Shown here one piece after another: positions 1-10,870 of a DNA stretch of 64,000 nt. How positions within the stretch are numbered: the first letter of the stretch is position 1; each line of letters begins with the position of its first letter. The DNA is from Solenopsis invicta (lineage: Eukaryota; Arthropoda; Insecta; Hymenoptera; Formicidae). The stretch is from positions 7,130,001-7,194,000 of the forward strand of contig NC_052679.1 of assembly GCF_016802725.1 (NCBI RefSeq), written 5' to 3'. The notes beneath the pieces are model-generated. The model saw nothing but the letters and a program-made list of their open reading frames with translations. It searched no databases and was not told the origin of the DNA. Position numbers and translations under genes: made by a program.

Positions 1-188
1 TATACGAGTGAATTTTTAACGATTTATTAAATTTTTTTTTCGATTTTCTTGTAAAATGATCTCAGCGGGATTTCTTTTTACACGTATTTTAATTCTAAAA
101 AAAGTTTTTGTGATTCTGTAAAGCCAATTCGAAGTTATTTAGTGCACTATAAATGTCGATAATTTGTGTTACTTTAGCATCCTCTTAA
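1..188. mobile_element. Right end of a TTAA-flanked MITE, cut by window edge
   Basis: This segment matches the right half of the complete element at 17056-17632 at most positions. It ends with the same terminus, TTTAGCATCCTCTTAA. The left end lies outside the window. The TTAA border suggests a piggyBac- or Kolobok-type target site. No coding potential is seen. Confidence 0.7.
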
Positions 189-624
189 GAGTTTTAACAT
201 GTTAATTTCATGCTTTCATCAACCCTCGATTTCCTGCTCACAATTTGTTTACTGCTTACATTATATAGATCACCTACCTGCTTATGTTGATGCCATATGT
301 ACAAACAGAATGGTGTGCGTATTACCGTAAAGGTAATCGCAAGGTCGCGGCGGGACCTTTCGTTCATATCCCGATGCCCGAGCATGTCGGTGGTGGCGCG
401 CGCTGCTCCGCGTGACGCCAAGTTATTTCCTGTTATTTCTCCTTATGTGATCTCAAAAAACATCATGACTGCATTATCTCTCGTTCACTCAGGATACCGG
501 ACGCGGTCGTCCCTTACAGATAATAATTACTAATGAGCATCATGAATTACACTCATTATGCCACAAACGACTCGTGAGGTTAGGACAGCTATGCCTCGAT
601 ACGCGGATACTCGAAGCAACAATT
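189..624. other. Unassigned spacer with a GC-rich patch
   Basis: No convincing gene is seen. Bases 310-420 are clearly richer in GC and CpG than their surroundings and could be a regulatory fragment or a decayed exon. Both strands have short open frames there, but none has a recognisable motif or good splice sites. Confidence 0.4.
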
Positions 625-1821
625 CCCATACAGCACAGAGAGATTGCAGGAACATTGCAGAATGATTTTATTGAAACATTGTAATATTGCATTTTGATTG
701 TGAAACATTGCTGCAACATTGCTGGAAGATTGCAGCAACATTAAGATGTCCGCTTTTTGAAATATTGCATTGAAACATCCCATTTTTCCAAAATATTCAC
801 ATAAATATTATTACATCACATAATTCCAATAAACAAAACAATATTTGTGTAACATTTTTAAAAACATTTTTCACAAAAAAAATCTCGAAAATATTTTTTC
901 GGAAATTTCCAAGCGGTCACCTATCCAAGTCGCGACTCCGGTGAATGTTGCTTAACCTCCGTGATCGCTGCGAACTGATCCCTCATGATGACCTGTAAAT
1001 ACTTTATGCTGATATGTGTATATAACTGGTAGATCAGGTCAATATACGTTATCGAAAAAATATGTATAATTAAAACACAATATTTATATAAACAAATATA
1101 AAATTATAGGTTTTTTTACTAATTTTACAAATGCAGAATAGCATCTGGAATAACTTTCTGTTATTTGTTTAAATAAAATGCAATTAGAAAATATATATCA
1201 ATATAATACAATAATTAAATTAAATATAAAAAAATTTTTATTAAAAAAACAATTAAAAAATATTGTTTGTTCATTGGGCTGTAGATCGAGGTTTCTTCAT
1301 ATATGAACCTATTTTATTTATTGATATAAATATTTATGTTTCTTAACAATACTATGATGCACACAGCACCACGGGACCACATGCCTTTTTCTAGACGTCT
1401 TAGAGTCAACATTTGAAGGATGTCTGTAAACGTCTGTACAAAGTCGATTTGCAATCAACTTTAAAAGCCTGACTTGGATGAGTCGACTTACAGTCGATAT
1501 ACGGACGGTTGCACTCTTAGGGAATGTAGAGATTCAGCAGAAAATTTAGTAACGTCGCCCGACCTTAGTTTGCTAAATGAGGATGAATAATTATGGATGA
1601 GTTAAATTAATATATTATTATACGCGAATATTCTGCTTTGGCTCTTTATTACCACTATTTTATTAAAAAATTATGATATTGCAATGTTTCCGGAATATTA
1701 CTGGCATATGCCATGCGATGTTGCAGGCATATTGTTAATTTATGTTTCTGCAATGTCTCCGTAATATTGCATTGCAATCTGCAACATTGCAATGTTGCTG
1801 GAATTTTCTGTGCTGTATGGG
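625..1821. mobile_element. CCCA-TIR DNA element, copy A1 (non-autonomous)
   Basis: About 1.2 kb bounded by inverted ends CCCATACAGCACAGA and TCTGTGCTGTATGGG, flanked by TT on both sides (a 2-bp target duplication). It is nearly identical to 42662-43871. Both ends carry clusters of a short motif of the type TTGCAGCAACATTGC, likely transposase-binding repeats. The core, read in reverse complement, is homologous to the elements at 44939-45899 and 46223-50547. No transposase is encoded. I do not recognise the superfamily. Confidence 0.8.
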
Positions 1822-2234
1822 TTCGGTGTCCATCCTGAGACGGGACGCCGAAGTACAAAGAGTTCTGTTTATGTCGTTAAATGATGTGACGTCCAAAATA
1901 CGACTCAATTTGCGTTAGAAAGCGGAGTGATAGAAAACGAGGATTTCGAACTGCCGTTTCGTTAATGTACTTACATCAATAATTTCCTCAATTTCGTTCG
2001 CGATACCTGACTTTACGATGTATGTGCGATGATTGCTTTGAACTTGCCTGCGTGATTTGTGCATTGTTTTCTAATCGCAAGCACGGAGTAATACACAAAT
2101 CGTCGATCTGTGTGGTTTGATTAATAATAAAATGCCGCGCTGTAGTACAATGATTTTTTTAATAATCCAAATATTAGGGGCATAACATATTAATATACTG
2201 TACCTGTATTTTATAATACATGAAATAATGCGTA
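1822..2234. other. Spacer without recognised features
   Basis: AT-rich DNA between element A1 and the candidate promoter. No open frame with recognisable content and no clear repeat ends were found. Confidence 0.4.
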
Positions 2235-2565
2235 ATGACTAGCGCGCGACTTGGCACTCGTTTTTCTTTTGTGACGTACGCGATGTTGTTTACGTGTCGG
2301 TGGATCACCATTTCGTTCGACAACAAAAAACTCCGTGTGTTTGTTTTATTTCGCGGTATGTCGTCGGAGCAAGTACCGAGACACTCGACTATTCCCTACC
2401 GTTATCAGTGGTGCGATTGAATTATTACCACGTTTGAGAATTGCGTCGCGATTGTAATTAAGAATTTTTACGCGATTTTTAGTGTCGTGTTGTGTGGAAA
2501 AAACTAAGGAACCTAAAAAGAGGCGGTCCGGGAAGGGCATTGTGCGATGGCGGAGCAACTGTAAG
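2235..2565 (+). promoter_or_regulatory. Candidate promoter and first exon of a plus-strand transcript
   Basis: A CpG-bearing, GC-elevated stretch ends with ATGGCGGAGCAACT followed by a good donor site (GTAAGG at 2561, or GTGAAT at 2566). An ATGGCGG motif close to the start of transcription also appears in two other promoter-like places of this window (23.75 kb and 63.56 kb). Splicing to the mini-exon at 3786 gives an early stop, so the exons would be 5' UTR or part of a non-coding RNA. This is inference from composition and splice signals only. Confidence 0.3.
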
Positions 2566-2717
2566 GTGAATAACTAAAAATTATTATGATGAATTTTTAA
2601 CTGTTGAATCTAACATCACAAAAATGTTTATGAAATATTTTTATAAATATATATTTATAAAATATTTACAAAATTATTATGAATATAATAAATACTGGTG
2701 CGCAGTATTTATAATAA

Positions 2718-3725
2718 GGGAGACCGGGGCTATTCGTTAGACCTTTTTTTCTTTTGTGTCTCCTGAGTCCCATATTCATTAAAAAAAAGAAACATGGGAC
2801 GGTTTGAAAGGTTGAATCTTCCCCTTCACAATGCCGGTATAGATAGAACATGGAAGTGTACTTGCTTTGAAGTACATATAAAAATCTCGACTAATGCCAA
2901 AAATTACGAATAGCTCCAAGCCCGGGGTAATTCGTAACTAGTCCTGGAATATCTCGAAATTTGTGTTTCAAGTTGAAAGACTGTAAAAAAGCTGTTGTTA
3001 AGACTTTCTTTTATTTAAAAAAAGATATAGGTATACAAAAAACAAATGCAAACATACACGTTTGCATGTCTTTTTATGCCATCGGTGTGACAGATTTCCT
3101 AGCCTCACAAGTGTCAATCTTTAACGCTTTATAACTTTTTACCTTAAGAGCGTCGATTTTATATTCATATTCATGTTCTATGTACTGAAATACACAATAT
3201 TATCAAGTTTGAACTAAATCAATGAAGAATTTTACCTCAATGCTTAACTCTGCATAGCGCAGACGTAACACAGCCAAAGGGTTAGAGATACCCAACTTAG
3301 GTTAAGCGCTGTAATCAGTATTAACGAATCGCCTCGGTGCTTGGTATTACGAATAGCCCCAACATCAACTGTGCGCATTATTGCGTATGATCGACAAAAA
3401 TAGACATCACACGACAAAAAGTAAACACGAAATGTTTTAAATACATTCAACTGGACACGATACATTCAAAGTTTTCAAAAAAAACCTTATTATCTTATTT
3501 AAATTTCGAAGAAATGCTGACTATCAGAAATTACTTCGACTGTCGCAAAACACATTTTTTACTACTACGACATTAATATGACGCCGTTACCAACAAAACT
3601 TTGTTAGCAACATCGTTACATTAAGACGTGTTTACAGTGTTTAAAGTAAATTTCTAATATGTAGCCATAAAAAGATATTTCCAATTATCGAATTACCCCG
3701 TCTAACAAATTTGCCCCGGTCTCCC
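2718..3725. mobile_element. GGGAGACCGGGGC-ended DNA element
   Basis: About 1 kb with inverted ends (GGGAGACCGGGGC at the left, GCCCCGGTCTCCC at the right) and a probable TAA target duplication, with one extra C at the right edge. A motif resembling ATTACGAATAGCCCC recurs inside in both orientations. A 3-bp TAA duplication would fit PIF/Harbinger elements, but no transposase is present. Confidence 0.6.
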
Positions 3726-3785
3726 CTAATTACAATAATTAATCATTATTTTGTGTGTTAATTTGAATATATTTTTATTTTACAG

Positions 3786-3828
3786 TTCAACGTAGTTCGT
3801 GTTTCAACTCCGCTTGCGCATCGTATCG
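3786..3828 (+). other. Candidate 43-nt plus-strand mini-exon
   Basis: The segment is bracketed by a pyrimidine-rich acceptor (TTTTATTTTACAG) and a strong donor (GTGAGT). It could follow the candidate first exon ending at 2560/2565. Its reading frame is not maintained from the upstream ATG, so any transcript would be non-coding here or this exon is 5' UTR. Confidence 0.25.
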
Positions 3829-4086
3829 GTGAGTTTCGAGTCTCTTATTTTGATTTGCGAGATATAATGAATCTATAAAAACTATCAAACATATATGAGA
3901 TGTGTGTTAATGTAGTCGCATTAAAGCGTAAGAATATTACGGATAAATATAACATCTCATGAATTCATTATCTTAGAATGGATGAACCAGAAAAGATCAA
4001 TAGTGATATTGAATCCTAGAAAATGTGATATTCGTAAATTTTGAATATCTCACAATCACATAACATATTCTATTTTTTTTAAAGAT

Positions 4087-4123
4087 ACGCACGCACGCAC
4101 GCACGCACGCACGCACACACACA
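4087..4123. repeat. (ACGC)n/(AC)n microsatellite
   Basis: Seven perfect ACGC units run into a short AC run. Simple-sequence repeat with no associated gene. Confidence 0.9.
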
Positions 4124-4670
4124 ATATACTTATACACAAATATACTTATCAAAGTGAGAATATGCTATATATATATCTCACAGTAAAATTTACAAATATA
4201 TAAATTCAAAGTTTTATTAATTTTTAGTACAAATTTTTTATACATTGATAAGCGAAAAATTGTAGTATAATAGTATATTTTCAACGCAAACACAAAAATT
4301 CTAAATATTCCTTATAAAAAAATTAGAGCAATAATAATGAATCTTATTTATTCATATAAACGAACTAAAACATTAAGAAGTAATACTAGATTTCTAAAAC
4401 TTTGATCACAATTTTGATTTCAAGAAACTTATTTAATAATATTTTTTCTTAATGAATGTTAATTTACAACATTAAATAACCAATTAAATAACATTTTTAA
4501 TCAGCTTACAATATCCTTCGATAGCTAAGATTACTTATAAGTAAAATCCTAACAATTGCATTTATAACAATTTACAGCATCACTTAGCAGATATTTTTAA
4601 ATCAGCCTGCAATATTTTCCGATAGCCAATACAAGATTACTTATGAATAAAGTCCTAACGATAGCATTAT

Positions 4671-4794
4671 GGGTGCGTTTACGATGGACGCGCTCACGCG
4701 CTGTATGCATTATTTCATCTTTCTTGTTTACAAATATTAAACAAGGATAAATGATGCTCACAAGCGCTGTGAGCGCCAAAACGAATGCAGCCTA
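4671..4794. mobile_element. Short MITE with GCGCTCAC ends
   Basis: The imperfect inverted ends (GGGTGCGTTTACG near the left, CAAAACGAATGCAGCC at the right) enclose about 40 bp of AT-rich DNA. The middle part resembles 22310-22390, so this is a dispersed family. It has no coding capacity. Confidence 0.5.
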
Positions 4795-5416
4795 AATTTA
4801 ATAATGGATATAAATATACATTGATTATTAATCAATTGTCTTTCAAGAATTTCATACATATTGATAAATTTACAAATATGAAATATGAACTAAAAATTGG
4901 TATCAAACTTATTCTATTTCTACGTTTATTGTATTTGGTTATAATTCTATTTTTTATTTGCTTAATGATATAATAGTAAATCATCTCTACTAGCTCATTT
5001 ACTACAACAAAGATATAACTTAAAAACAAAGTTTTTCGGTTTTAATGTTTTAAAACACATGTTGTCAAATCGTTATATAATCATTTTTAAATGTCATTTA
5101 ACATAACAATTTAATTCATTGATTATAGAAGAATAAAAGCATAATTTTAGTATTCTCACTCAATGCATTTTCAGTAAAATTTTCACCAGAATTCTCTTTT
5201 TTTGGTAAACAATTTAAAAATGAAAATTTTTCGAATTATGTTGTAAATGAACGATACATTTGTTTTGATAAAACAAAATCGATATAATTAATCCATACAA
5301 GTAAATATAAAATAAGAATTGGATATTTATATGTTGTATCAAATAAGTTTTCTTTTCGTCATTCAACTATCTTTAACAAATTATCAAAATCAAAACTTTT
5401 TTTTGCATTTGTACTG

Positions 5417-5422
5417 TTTATT
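5417..5422 (-). promoter_or_regulatory. Candidate polyadenylation signal of the zinc-finger gene
   Basis: The minus strand reads AATAAA about 124 nt beyond the stop codon of the zinc-finger gene. It is the clearest canonical signal close to the stop. Other variants exist in this AT-rich flank, so the choice is tentative. Confidence 0.4.
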
Positions 5423-5545
5423 ATTATCTAAATATTTTATAAATTGGTATATGTCATTATATTTTTAATATTATTGAAAAAGAACTTTCATAATAAATCT
5501 GGTCAAAATCTGACCTTAGTTAGAAATTCGATTAGTCTATACGAG

Positions 5546-8500
5546 TTACAACACAGAATCCTTAGCTAAATTTTCAATGATCTTTGCAAAAGGCTTTACT
5601 CTCAATTTACCAATTTTATCGTTTTGTCCTGTATGATTGAGCGTGGCTGTTACTTCGGTTGTCTGTTGATTTGGTGTAATATTAATGTTATTATCATCGT
5701 CATCTACAGTAATTGTCTCAGGAATTGTGCTTTCTCTATTAATGCTTGCCTGTGTTACTGGAGGATTATATACTGGGGGGTTATTGAATTTCGCCATCTC
5801 ATTGTTTGCAATATACACAAAATACGTGTGAGAGTTCCTCAAATGCTTCCTATATGTGATCTCATCAATGAAAATACATGGGCACAATAAACATTCTATT
5901 ATAGAACCTCTGTGAGCCTGATTAATCTGTGGTATGTTCAGTTTATCAGTTCGAATGGCATGTGCATGAGCATACTTGAGATGAGCGTGAAAGTACATCA
6001 AGGTTGGGTATTGTAGCGCACATAACGGACATGAATAATTATAATTGTAACTGTTTCCTAATTCAAAATTCGTATTTATAATGTCATTGCTTTTCCAAGA
6101 CTGTGTCATAGCACCTTGCAATGTTGATAAAGGTACAGTTGCTAAAGGTAAAGTACATGCAGGTGTTGTTCTAGATTGATTTTCATTCATTACAGATCTG
6201 TTTAATGTTGAAGCTGAGTTAGATTTATATTCCTTAAATGACTTAACTTTTGAAGGACCTGCATAAGTTTTTAGGAAATTATTAGTTAATCCAGATACAG
6301 GAGTTGAAGGGTTATTTTTAGTACTTGGTACAATAGTTGATCCAATAGATACGGGAACTAAACTATTATTTCCGAATTCAGCACTTGGTGCAGCAGTCGT
6401 GGAAGTTGTTGATCCAGTGGCTAAAGGGACTGAACTGTTGTCTCCAAATTTAGCTGATACGATGGGCTTGAAAGTTGTTGGTAATCCAGTTGATACAGTT
6501 GGTTCAACAGGAGGAACTGAGGTAGTTGCTTTTGATGTCATATTTAATGCAGCAGTACTAAGTGACGAAATATCTTGATTAGATTTGTTACTATAGGACA
6601 ATAGATTCTTCTTTATAATTTGATGTTTCTCCAAATGTATACGTTGTAATTCCTTTAATTTTTCCTTCCTTTTAATTCTTTCAATAGCTTTTTTATCAGC
6701 TTTGGTCATAACATTACTTGCGATATTATCAGATTGTTGAGTTGCCTGAATTGGTTGAATTGACTTATCTTCAGACGATGATGATAGTGCTTGAGTAGTT
6801 TCAATCGACTGTTTCTGAATGTTATCGCTATTGGTAAGGGGAAGAGCAGGTTTTAAAGCATCTCTTTTAGCTGTCGTATCATCTAATAGTGCTTGAGTAG
6901 TTTCAATCAACTGTTTCTGAATGTTATCACTATCGGTAATGGGAAGAGCAAGTTTTAAAGAAGCTCTTTTAGCTATCATATCATCCATATGAACATGAAC
7001 AATGTGTGTTTGGACACTGCTGGCACTGGAGAATTTCATATTGCAGAATACGCAATTGTATTCAGTTACATTAGATATATCATTCTTACGTTCATATGGA
7101 TGTTCTGTTATTTTCTGTGTAACGTTCGAAGATGAAATCCGAGTACAATTCTTTCCATTATCCGTATTATTGCCAGTAATATCTGGATGAGAGTGTTTCT
7201 CGTGACATTTCAATGCAATAATTGTTTCCAGAACTTCACCGCAAATATGACACATGTATCCATTATAAATATCACGACAATAATGAGTTAATTTCTTATG
7301 TTGATTAAGTATAGAAAATGTTCTACATCGTCTTTTACATTTATCACATTTAAAATGGCCATCATTGGCATAAAACTCTATGTGCTTTTCCATATGATTC
7401 ATATCTATACATTTCAGCTGACAAATTTGACAAGTATACTCGTTGGATGGCTGTTTATTTTGTTTTTGTTTCGTAAAAATATTTCTAACATGCTCCATAG
7501 TATCGGTTAAGTGATCTAAACGGCTTCTCTCTTCTTTTTCAGCTAAATTTACTTCATTCGAATGAACATGTATATTGTGAGAATAAAAATGTGACTCGTG
7601 ATTGAATCCTTCGTTGCATATGTCGCAGATATAACTGTATGACTTGCGTTTATCTTCTGAATAATGTACAAGTTTATTATGATGATGATACATGTACATC
7701 CCCTGAAAGGTTTGTTCACAAAGTTTACACTCGAATGTATGGTTTTCGTAATAATACATCCGATGTTCTACGTAACGGTCATGAGTCTCAAATACTAAAT
7801 TACAAATATTACACACTGCAGTAGTACATGTTTCATTAGATTTCTCTTGTCTCATGTTGGGGTTGCGTGTAAGGGTGTTGAGCATTTGTTGACCATGCAA
7901 GTGTAATATATGAGGCCGAAGTTCATGTTTTTTGAAAAAACCTTGATTACAAAATACGCAATGAAAATTGTAATTCTTTGAAATTTGTGGTACATGCGCT
8001 GCAGTCATATGAGTCTGTAAAAGACGTTTAGACCCGAATCCGGTGCCACACATTGGACAAGTATCGCTAGTAAAATTAAAAGTGCGTACGTGTGCCTCCA
8101 AATTTTTGGGATTCTGAAATTGTTTTCCACATATATCGCAAGGATAAGTCATTTTTCCTGTAACATCATCCAATAGCGCATTCACAATATTCTGATTACT
8201 AGTTGTGGAATTACTATTTTCTAAAAGCTTTTTAGAATTTTGTGATTGATTAACAATTTTTTCGTCGAGTTCCTTTTCAATTAATAAATTATTATTATCA
8301 GAAACGTTTTGTTGGACTTCATTAATTTGCGATTCTTTTTCATGAAGCGAAGCTTGGTGCTCGCTTGGTTTCTCTACACAGTCTTTATTTAAGAGTTCAT
8401 GTGAATCATCTAGATTAGCGCTTTCATCACATGTAAGTATATTTTTTTCGGTGTTCTTCTGCTGCATCTTAAGACTGTCTTTCGGGTGTGCACTTGTTCC

Positions 8501-10870
8501 TTCCATGACATCTTCCTGATTTTCTTTCATCACTGTGCAACAACTTTGATGTGCCATTAAAGATGATTCTGATGAGAACGTGTTATCACATTGAGAACAC
8601 TTAAAATCGTTTTTGATCAAGCTACAATTTATCTCAATATCTACTGAATGTTGATCGTCCTTTCTTCGAATGTACTTCAGACAATGAACGTGTAAATGTT
8701 GCTTCAGCTCTTCATAATTGGATAATAACGTATAACAAATACAACATTGATTTTGTTCTAATGGATGTTCGCTTAGATAATGCTGAAGTAATTTATGTCT
8801 CGATGAATATCGTGCATCACATATACTTGACATATATGCTAAATGAGACGACTTAATATGTAAGCGTTTGGCTAATTTTGAAGTAAAACTCTTCTCACAA
8901 ACTTTACACAAAAAATAATTGTAATTATGCTTTTCGAAGACCGATTCTTCTTTATCTGTAGTTTGTGGATCTGTAGTTTTTACATCTGTAGTTTTTACAT
9001 CTGTAGTTTTCACATCTGTAGTTTTTACATCTGTAGTTTTTACATCTGTAGTTTTTACATCTGTAGTTTTTACATCTGCAGTTTTTACATCTGTAGTTTT
9101 TACATCTGTAATTTTTATATCTGGAACAGTTGTTAAACGTTCCAAAGAAATTTCTAAGTCTTTGAGTTTTACTGTATTTTGCACATCACTTTCGTGATCC
9201 AATGTAACGTTGCCTTGAGTAGTTTCTCGGAAGGTGTTTCTCGTGGTATCAGTTGTTGTTGAAATCCGATAAGAATTTCTTGGTTGTTCATTACATCTCG
9301 TTAAAAAAATTGTAAACTCCTTGCACTTAAAACGAGCCCTAAGTTTCGAATCTACTTTAGAATCTACTTTGTTTGAGTCAATCATGTTTCGTTTTTTTTC
9401 AGTACTACATTCTATGTTAAATCGAGACTTCTTAGAAACATTTTTCATCTTCCTCATTCCTATATTCGGATCTACTTCTACGATATATGAGACTCCATTT
9501 TGAGATCGTAAACTATAGGGTATCCCACGATCATATGAAGTAATGTTACTTGTTCGATCCTCAGTCCTTTTATCTTTAACAGCTGTATTGGAAAGGTTGT
9601 CTAGAAAAGATTTCATTATTTCAACATCCGCATGTAATTTTACAAATGGCTTGTTTAATTTTTCATGTTTCATATCTTGTTCCAGAGTAGAACATTCGTT
9701 TTGTTTTGGAAGATTATCTGATTTTGTAGGTGAGGAATTAATTTGTTCATTATGTCCTTCGGGAAGTACTGATTCTGGATGTTCTTTTTGTGTATTTAAA
9801 AAGGTGTCTAATTCACTTTCTTTCCGCTCTTTTAAGGCTTCTAATTCACTTTCAATTTTTTTCATTTTCATATCGAGTTTCTTTCCAGTAATTATAAGAA
9901 ATTCCAGTAATGTTGGTTGTCGTAATTTTTTATCAGTTGGCGAGTTTTCACTATTGGATGATTTGTCGATCCTTGATTCCTCAGTATCCGTCACATTATT
10001 ATCGCAAGATTTATTGACCTCATTTGTAAGTACAGTATCTATCTTTTCTGGTTTAACGAGATTATTTGAACATAATGATTTTTTATTTGCACGAGTTCTT
10101 AAAGTATCATTTTTATGAGATGTATTTACATTCTCAGATTTGGAAGTGCCGCGTTTAATTGTGTTGTTAAAACATATTAACTTTTTGTGTGTATGAAATA
10201 AATGAGATTGTAAAACCTCTTTAGTCTTATAAGAACGGCAGCAAAAATTACATCTGTATGTGTATTTGCGTTTAACATGTTTACGAAGATGAGATTGTAT
10301 CTCCTCTTGTGCTACTTTGTCAGACCTCTTGTAAAGCTTTTTACAAAGGAGGCAATAGGTACCTTTTTCTTTAATATAATATTGTTTATGGATTGTACAA
10401 TTTTTGAAAGAAGGGAACTTTCTAAAACATACATCACATTTATATAGATTGACCAATTTTTCATTTACTGATTTTTCATTTGTATGTCGTAGTTTTCTTT
10501 TTTCCCTATAATTATTAGTTGCGTGTGATACATTAGTGTTCTCATTATTAGAAATTTGATTGAAACGTTGTTTTTTAAATTGTATTGAGGTATTATCAAT
10601 TTCTTTTTTCCTTTTACGCTCTATATTAATAGTCTTATTTACATCATTTGGACGTACAGAATGACTATTCGATGAAGGTTTATTTTCTGTATTATTTATG
10701 TCTTTACATGAAATATCATTTTTAAGTGATAATTTGTCGCGATGATAATCGTGGTCAATCAAACTAAAGCAACGTTTAACTGATGTATCTTCAGTTTCTT
10801 CATCAGAATTTGTTGTCGTATCGCTGGGCTCTTCTTTAATCTTCACCTCATTTTGAATTGCTGTATCAAA
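5546..10870 (-). CDS. Large multi-C2H2 zinc-finger protein, main (last) exon
   Basis: This 1,774-codon exon opens at acceptor TATTTTTCAG; its first codons are TTT GAT ACA. With the coding exon at 22988-23050 the protein is about 1,795 residues. I count about 14 complete C2H2 fingers and 5 degenerate ones, in blocks near residues 160-255, 670-790, 930-1010, 1040-1125, 1165-1250, 1300 and 1635-1705. Four blocks start with a finger that keeps CxxC and the first histidine but has an aromatic residue where the second histidine is expected. Other elements are an N-terminal VKIKEEP sumoylation-type site, a Q-P-T-L-L-E-F-L stretch before a charged coiled coil, a KTTDV repeat tract, a duplicated segment of about 40 residues around 1320-1400, and a basic coiled coil near 1405-1445. 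C2H2 arrays usually bind DNA in the nucleus. The specific target is unknown, and I do not recognise a named orthologue. The frame is fully open, which argues for a functional host gene. Confidence 0.9.
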   Translation of the reverse strand, partial: FDTAIQNEVKIKEEPSDTTTNSDEETEDTSVKRCFSLIDHDYHRDKLSLKNDISCKDINNTENKPSSNSHSVRPNDVNKTINIERKRKKEIDNTSIQFKKQRFNQISNNENTNVSHATNNYREKRKLRHTNEKSVNEKLVNLYKCDVCFRKFPSFKNCTIHKQYYIKEKGTYCLLCKKLYKRSDKVAQEEIQSHLRKHVKRKYTYRCNFCCRSYKTKEVLQSHLFHTHKKLICFNNTIKRGTSKSENVNTSHKNDTLRTRANKKSLCSNNLVKPEKIDTVLTNEVNKSCDNNVTDTEESRIDKSSNSENSPTDKKLRQPTLLEFLIITGKKLDMKMKKIESELEALKERKESELDTFLNTQKEHPESVLPEGHNEQINSSPTKSDNLPKQNECSTLEQDMKHEKLNKPFVKLHADVEIMKSFLDNLSNTAVKDKRTEDRTSNITSYDRGIPYSLRSQNGVSYIVEVDPNIGMRKMKNVSKKSRFNIECSTEKKRNMIDSNKVDSKVDSKLRARFKCKEFTIFLTRCNEQPRNSYRISTTTDTTRNTFRETTQGNVTLDHESDVQNTVKLKDLEISLERLTTVPDIKITDVKTTDVKTADVKTTDVKTTDVKTTDVKTTDVKTTDVKTTDVKTTDPQTTDKEESVFEKHNYNYFLCKVCEKSFTSKLAKRLHIKSSHLAYMSSICDARYSSRHKLLQHYLSEHPLEQNQCCICYTLLSNYEELKQHLHVHCLKYIRRKDDQHSVDIEINCSLIKNDFKCSQCDNTFSSESSLMAHQSCCTVMKENQEDVMEGTSAHPKDSLKMQQKNTEKNILTCDESANLDDSHELLNKDCVEKPSEHQASLHEKESQINEVQQNVSDNNNLLIEKELDEKIVNQSQNSKKLLENSNSTTSNQNIVNALLDDVTGKMTYPCDICGKQFQNPKNLEAHVRTFNFTSDTCPMCGTGFGSKRLLQTHMTAAHVPQISKNYNFHCVFCNQGFFKKHELRPHILHLHGQQMLNTLTRNPNMRQEKSNETCTTAVCNICNLVFETHDRYVEHRMYYYENHTFECKLCEQTFQGMYMYHHHNKLVHYSEDKRKSYSYICDICNEGFNHESHFYSHNIHVHSNEVNLAEKEERSRLDHLTDTMEHVRNIFTKQKQNKQPSNEYTCQICQLKCIDMNHMEKHIEFYANDGHFKCDKCKRRCRTFSILNQHKKLTHYCRDIYNGYMCHICGEVLETIIALKCHEKHSHPDITGNNTDNGKNCTRISSSNVTQKITEHPYERKNDISNVTEYNCVFCNMKFSSASSVQTHIVHVHMDDMIAKRASLKLALPITDSDNIQKQLIETTQALLDDTTAKRDALKPALPLTNSDNIQKQSIETTQALSSSSEDKSIQPIQATQQSDNIASNVMTKADKKAIERIKRKEKLKELQRIHLEKHQIIKKNLLSYSNKSNQDISSLSTAALNMTSKATTSVPPVEPTVSTGLPTTFKPIVSAKFGDNSSVPLATGSTTSTTAAPSAEFGNNSLVPVSIGSTIVPSTKNNPSTPVSGLTNNFLKTYAGPSKVKSFKEYKSNSASTLNRSVMNENQSRTTPACTLPLATVPLSTLQGAMTQSWKSNDIINTNFELGNSYNYNYSCPLCALQYPTLMYFHAHLKYAHAHAIRTDKLNIPQINQAHRGSIIECLLCPCIFIDEITYRKHLRNSHTYFVYIANNEMAKFNNPPVYNPPVTQASINRESTIPETITVDDDDNNINITPNQQTTEVTATLNHTGQNDKIGKLRVKPFAKIIENLAKDSVL
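8955..9123 (-). repeat. 15-bp minisatellite coding for a KTTDV tract
   Basis: Ten nearly perfect 15-bp units lie in frame within the zinc-finger exon and encode K-(T/I)-(T/A)-D-(V/P) pentapeptides. The tract sits in the linker just before the second finger block. Near identity of the units suggests recent slippage, so copy number is probably polymorphic. Confidence 0.95.

Larger units (their letters stand above)
3829..5416. other. AT-rich spacer between repeats and the zinc-finger gene
   Basis: Apart from the microsatellite at 4087 and the MITE at 4671, this is low-complexity AT-rich DNA. The left part could be intron of the putative plus-strand transcript and the right end may contain 3' flank of the minus-strand zinc-finger gene. 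Confidence 0.4.

Noticed and set aside
8927..9136. ICSFY-repeat protein on the plus strand
   Set aside because: It is the antisense translation of the KTTDV coding minisatellite.
9543..10118. 191-codon plus-strand open frame
   Set aside because: It is antisense to the zinc-finger exon, lacks any motif, and exists because of codon composition on the other strand.
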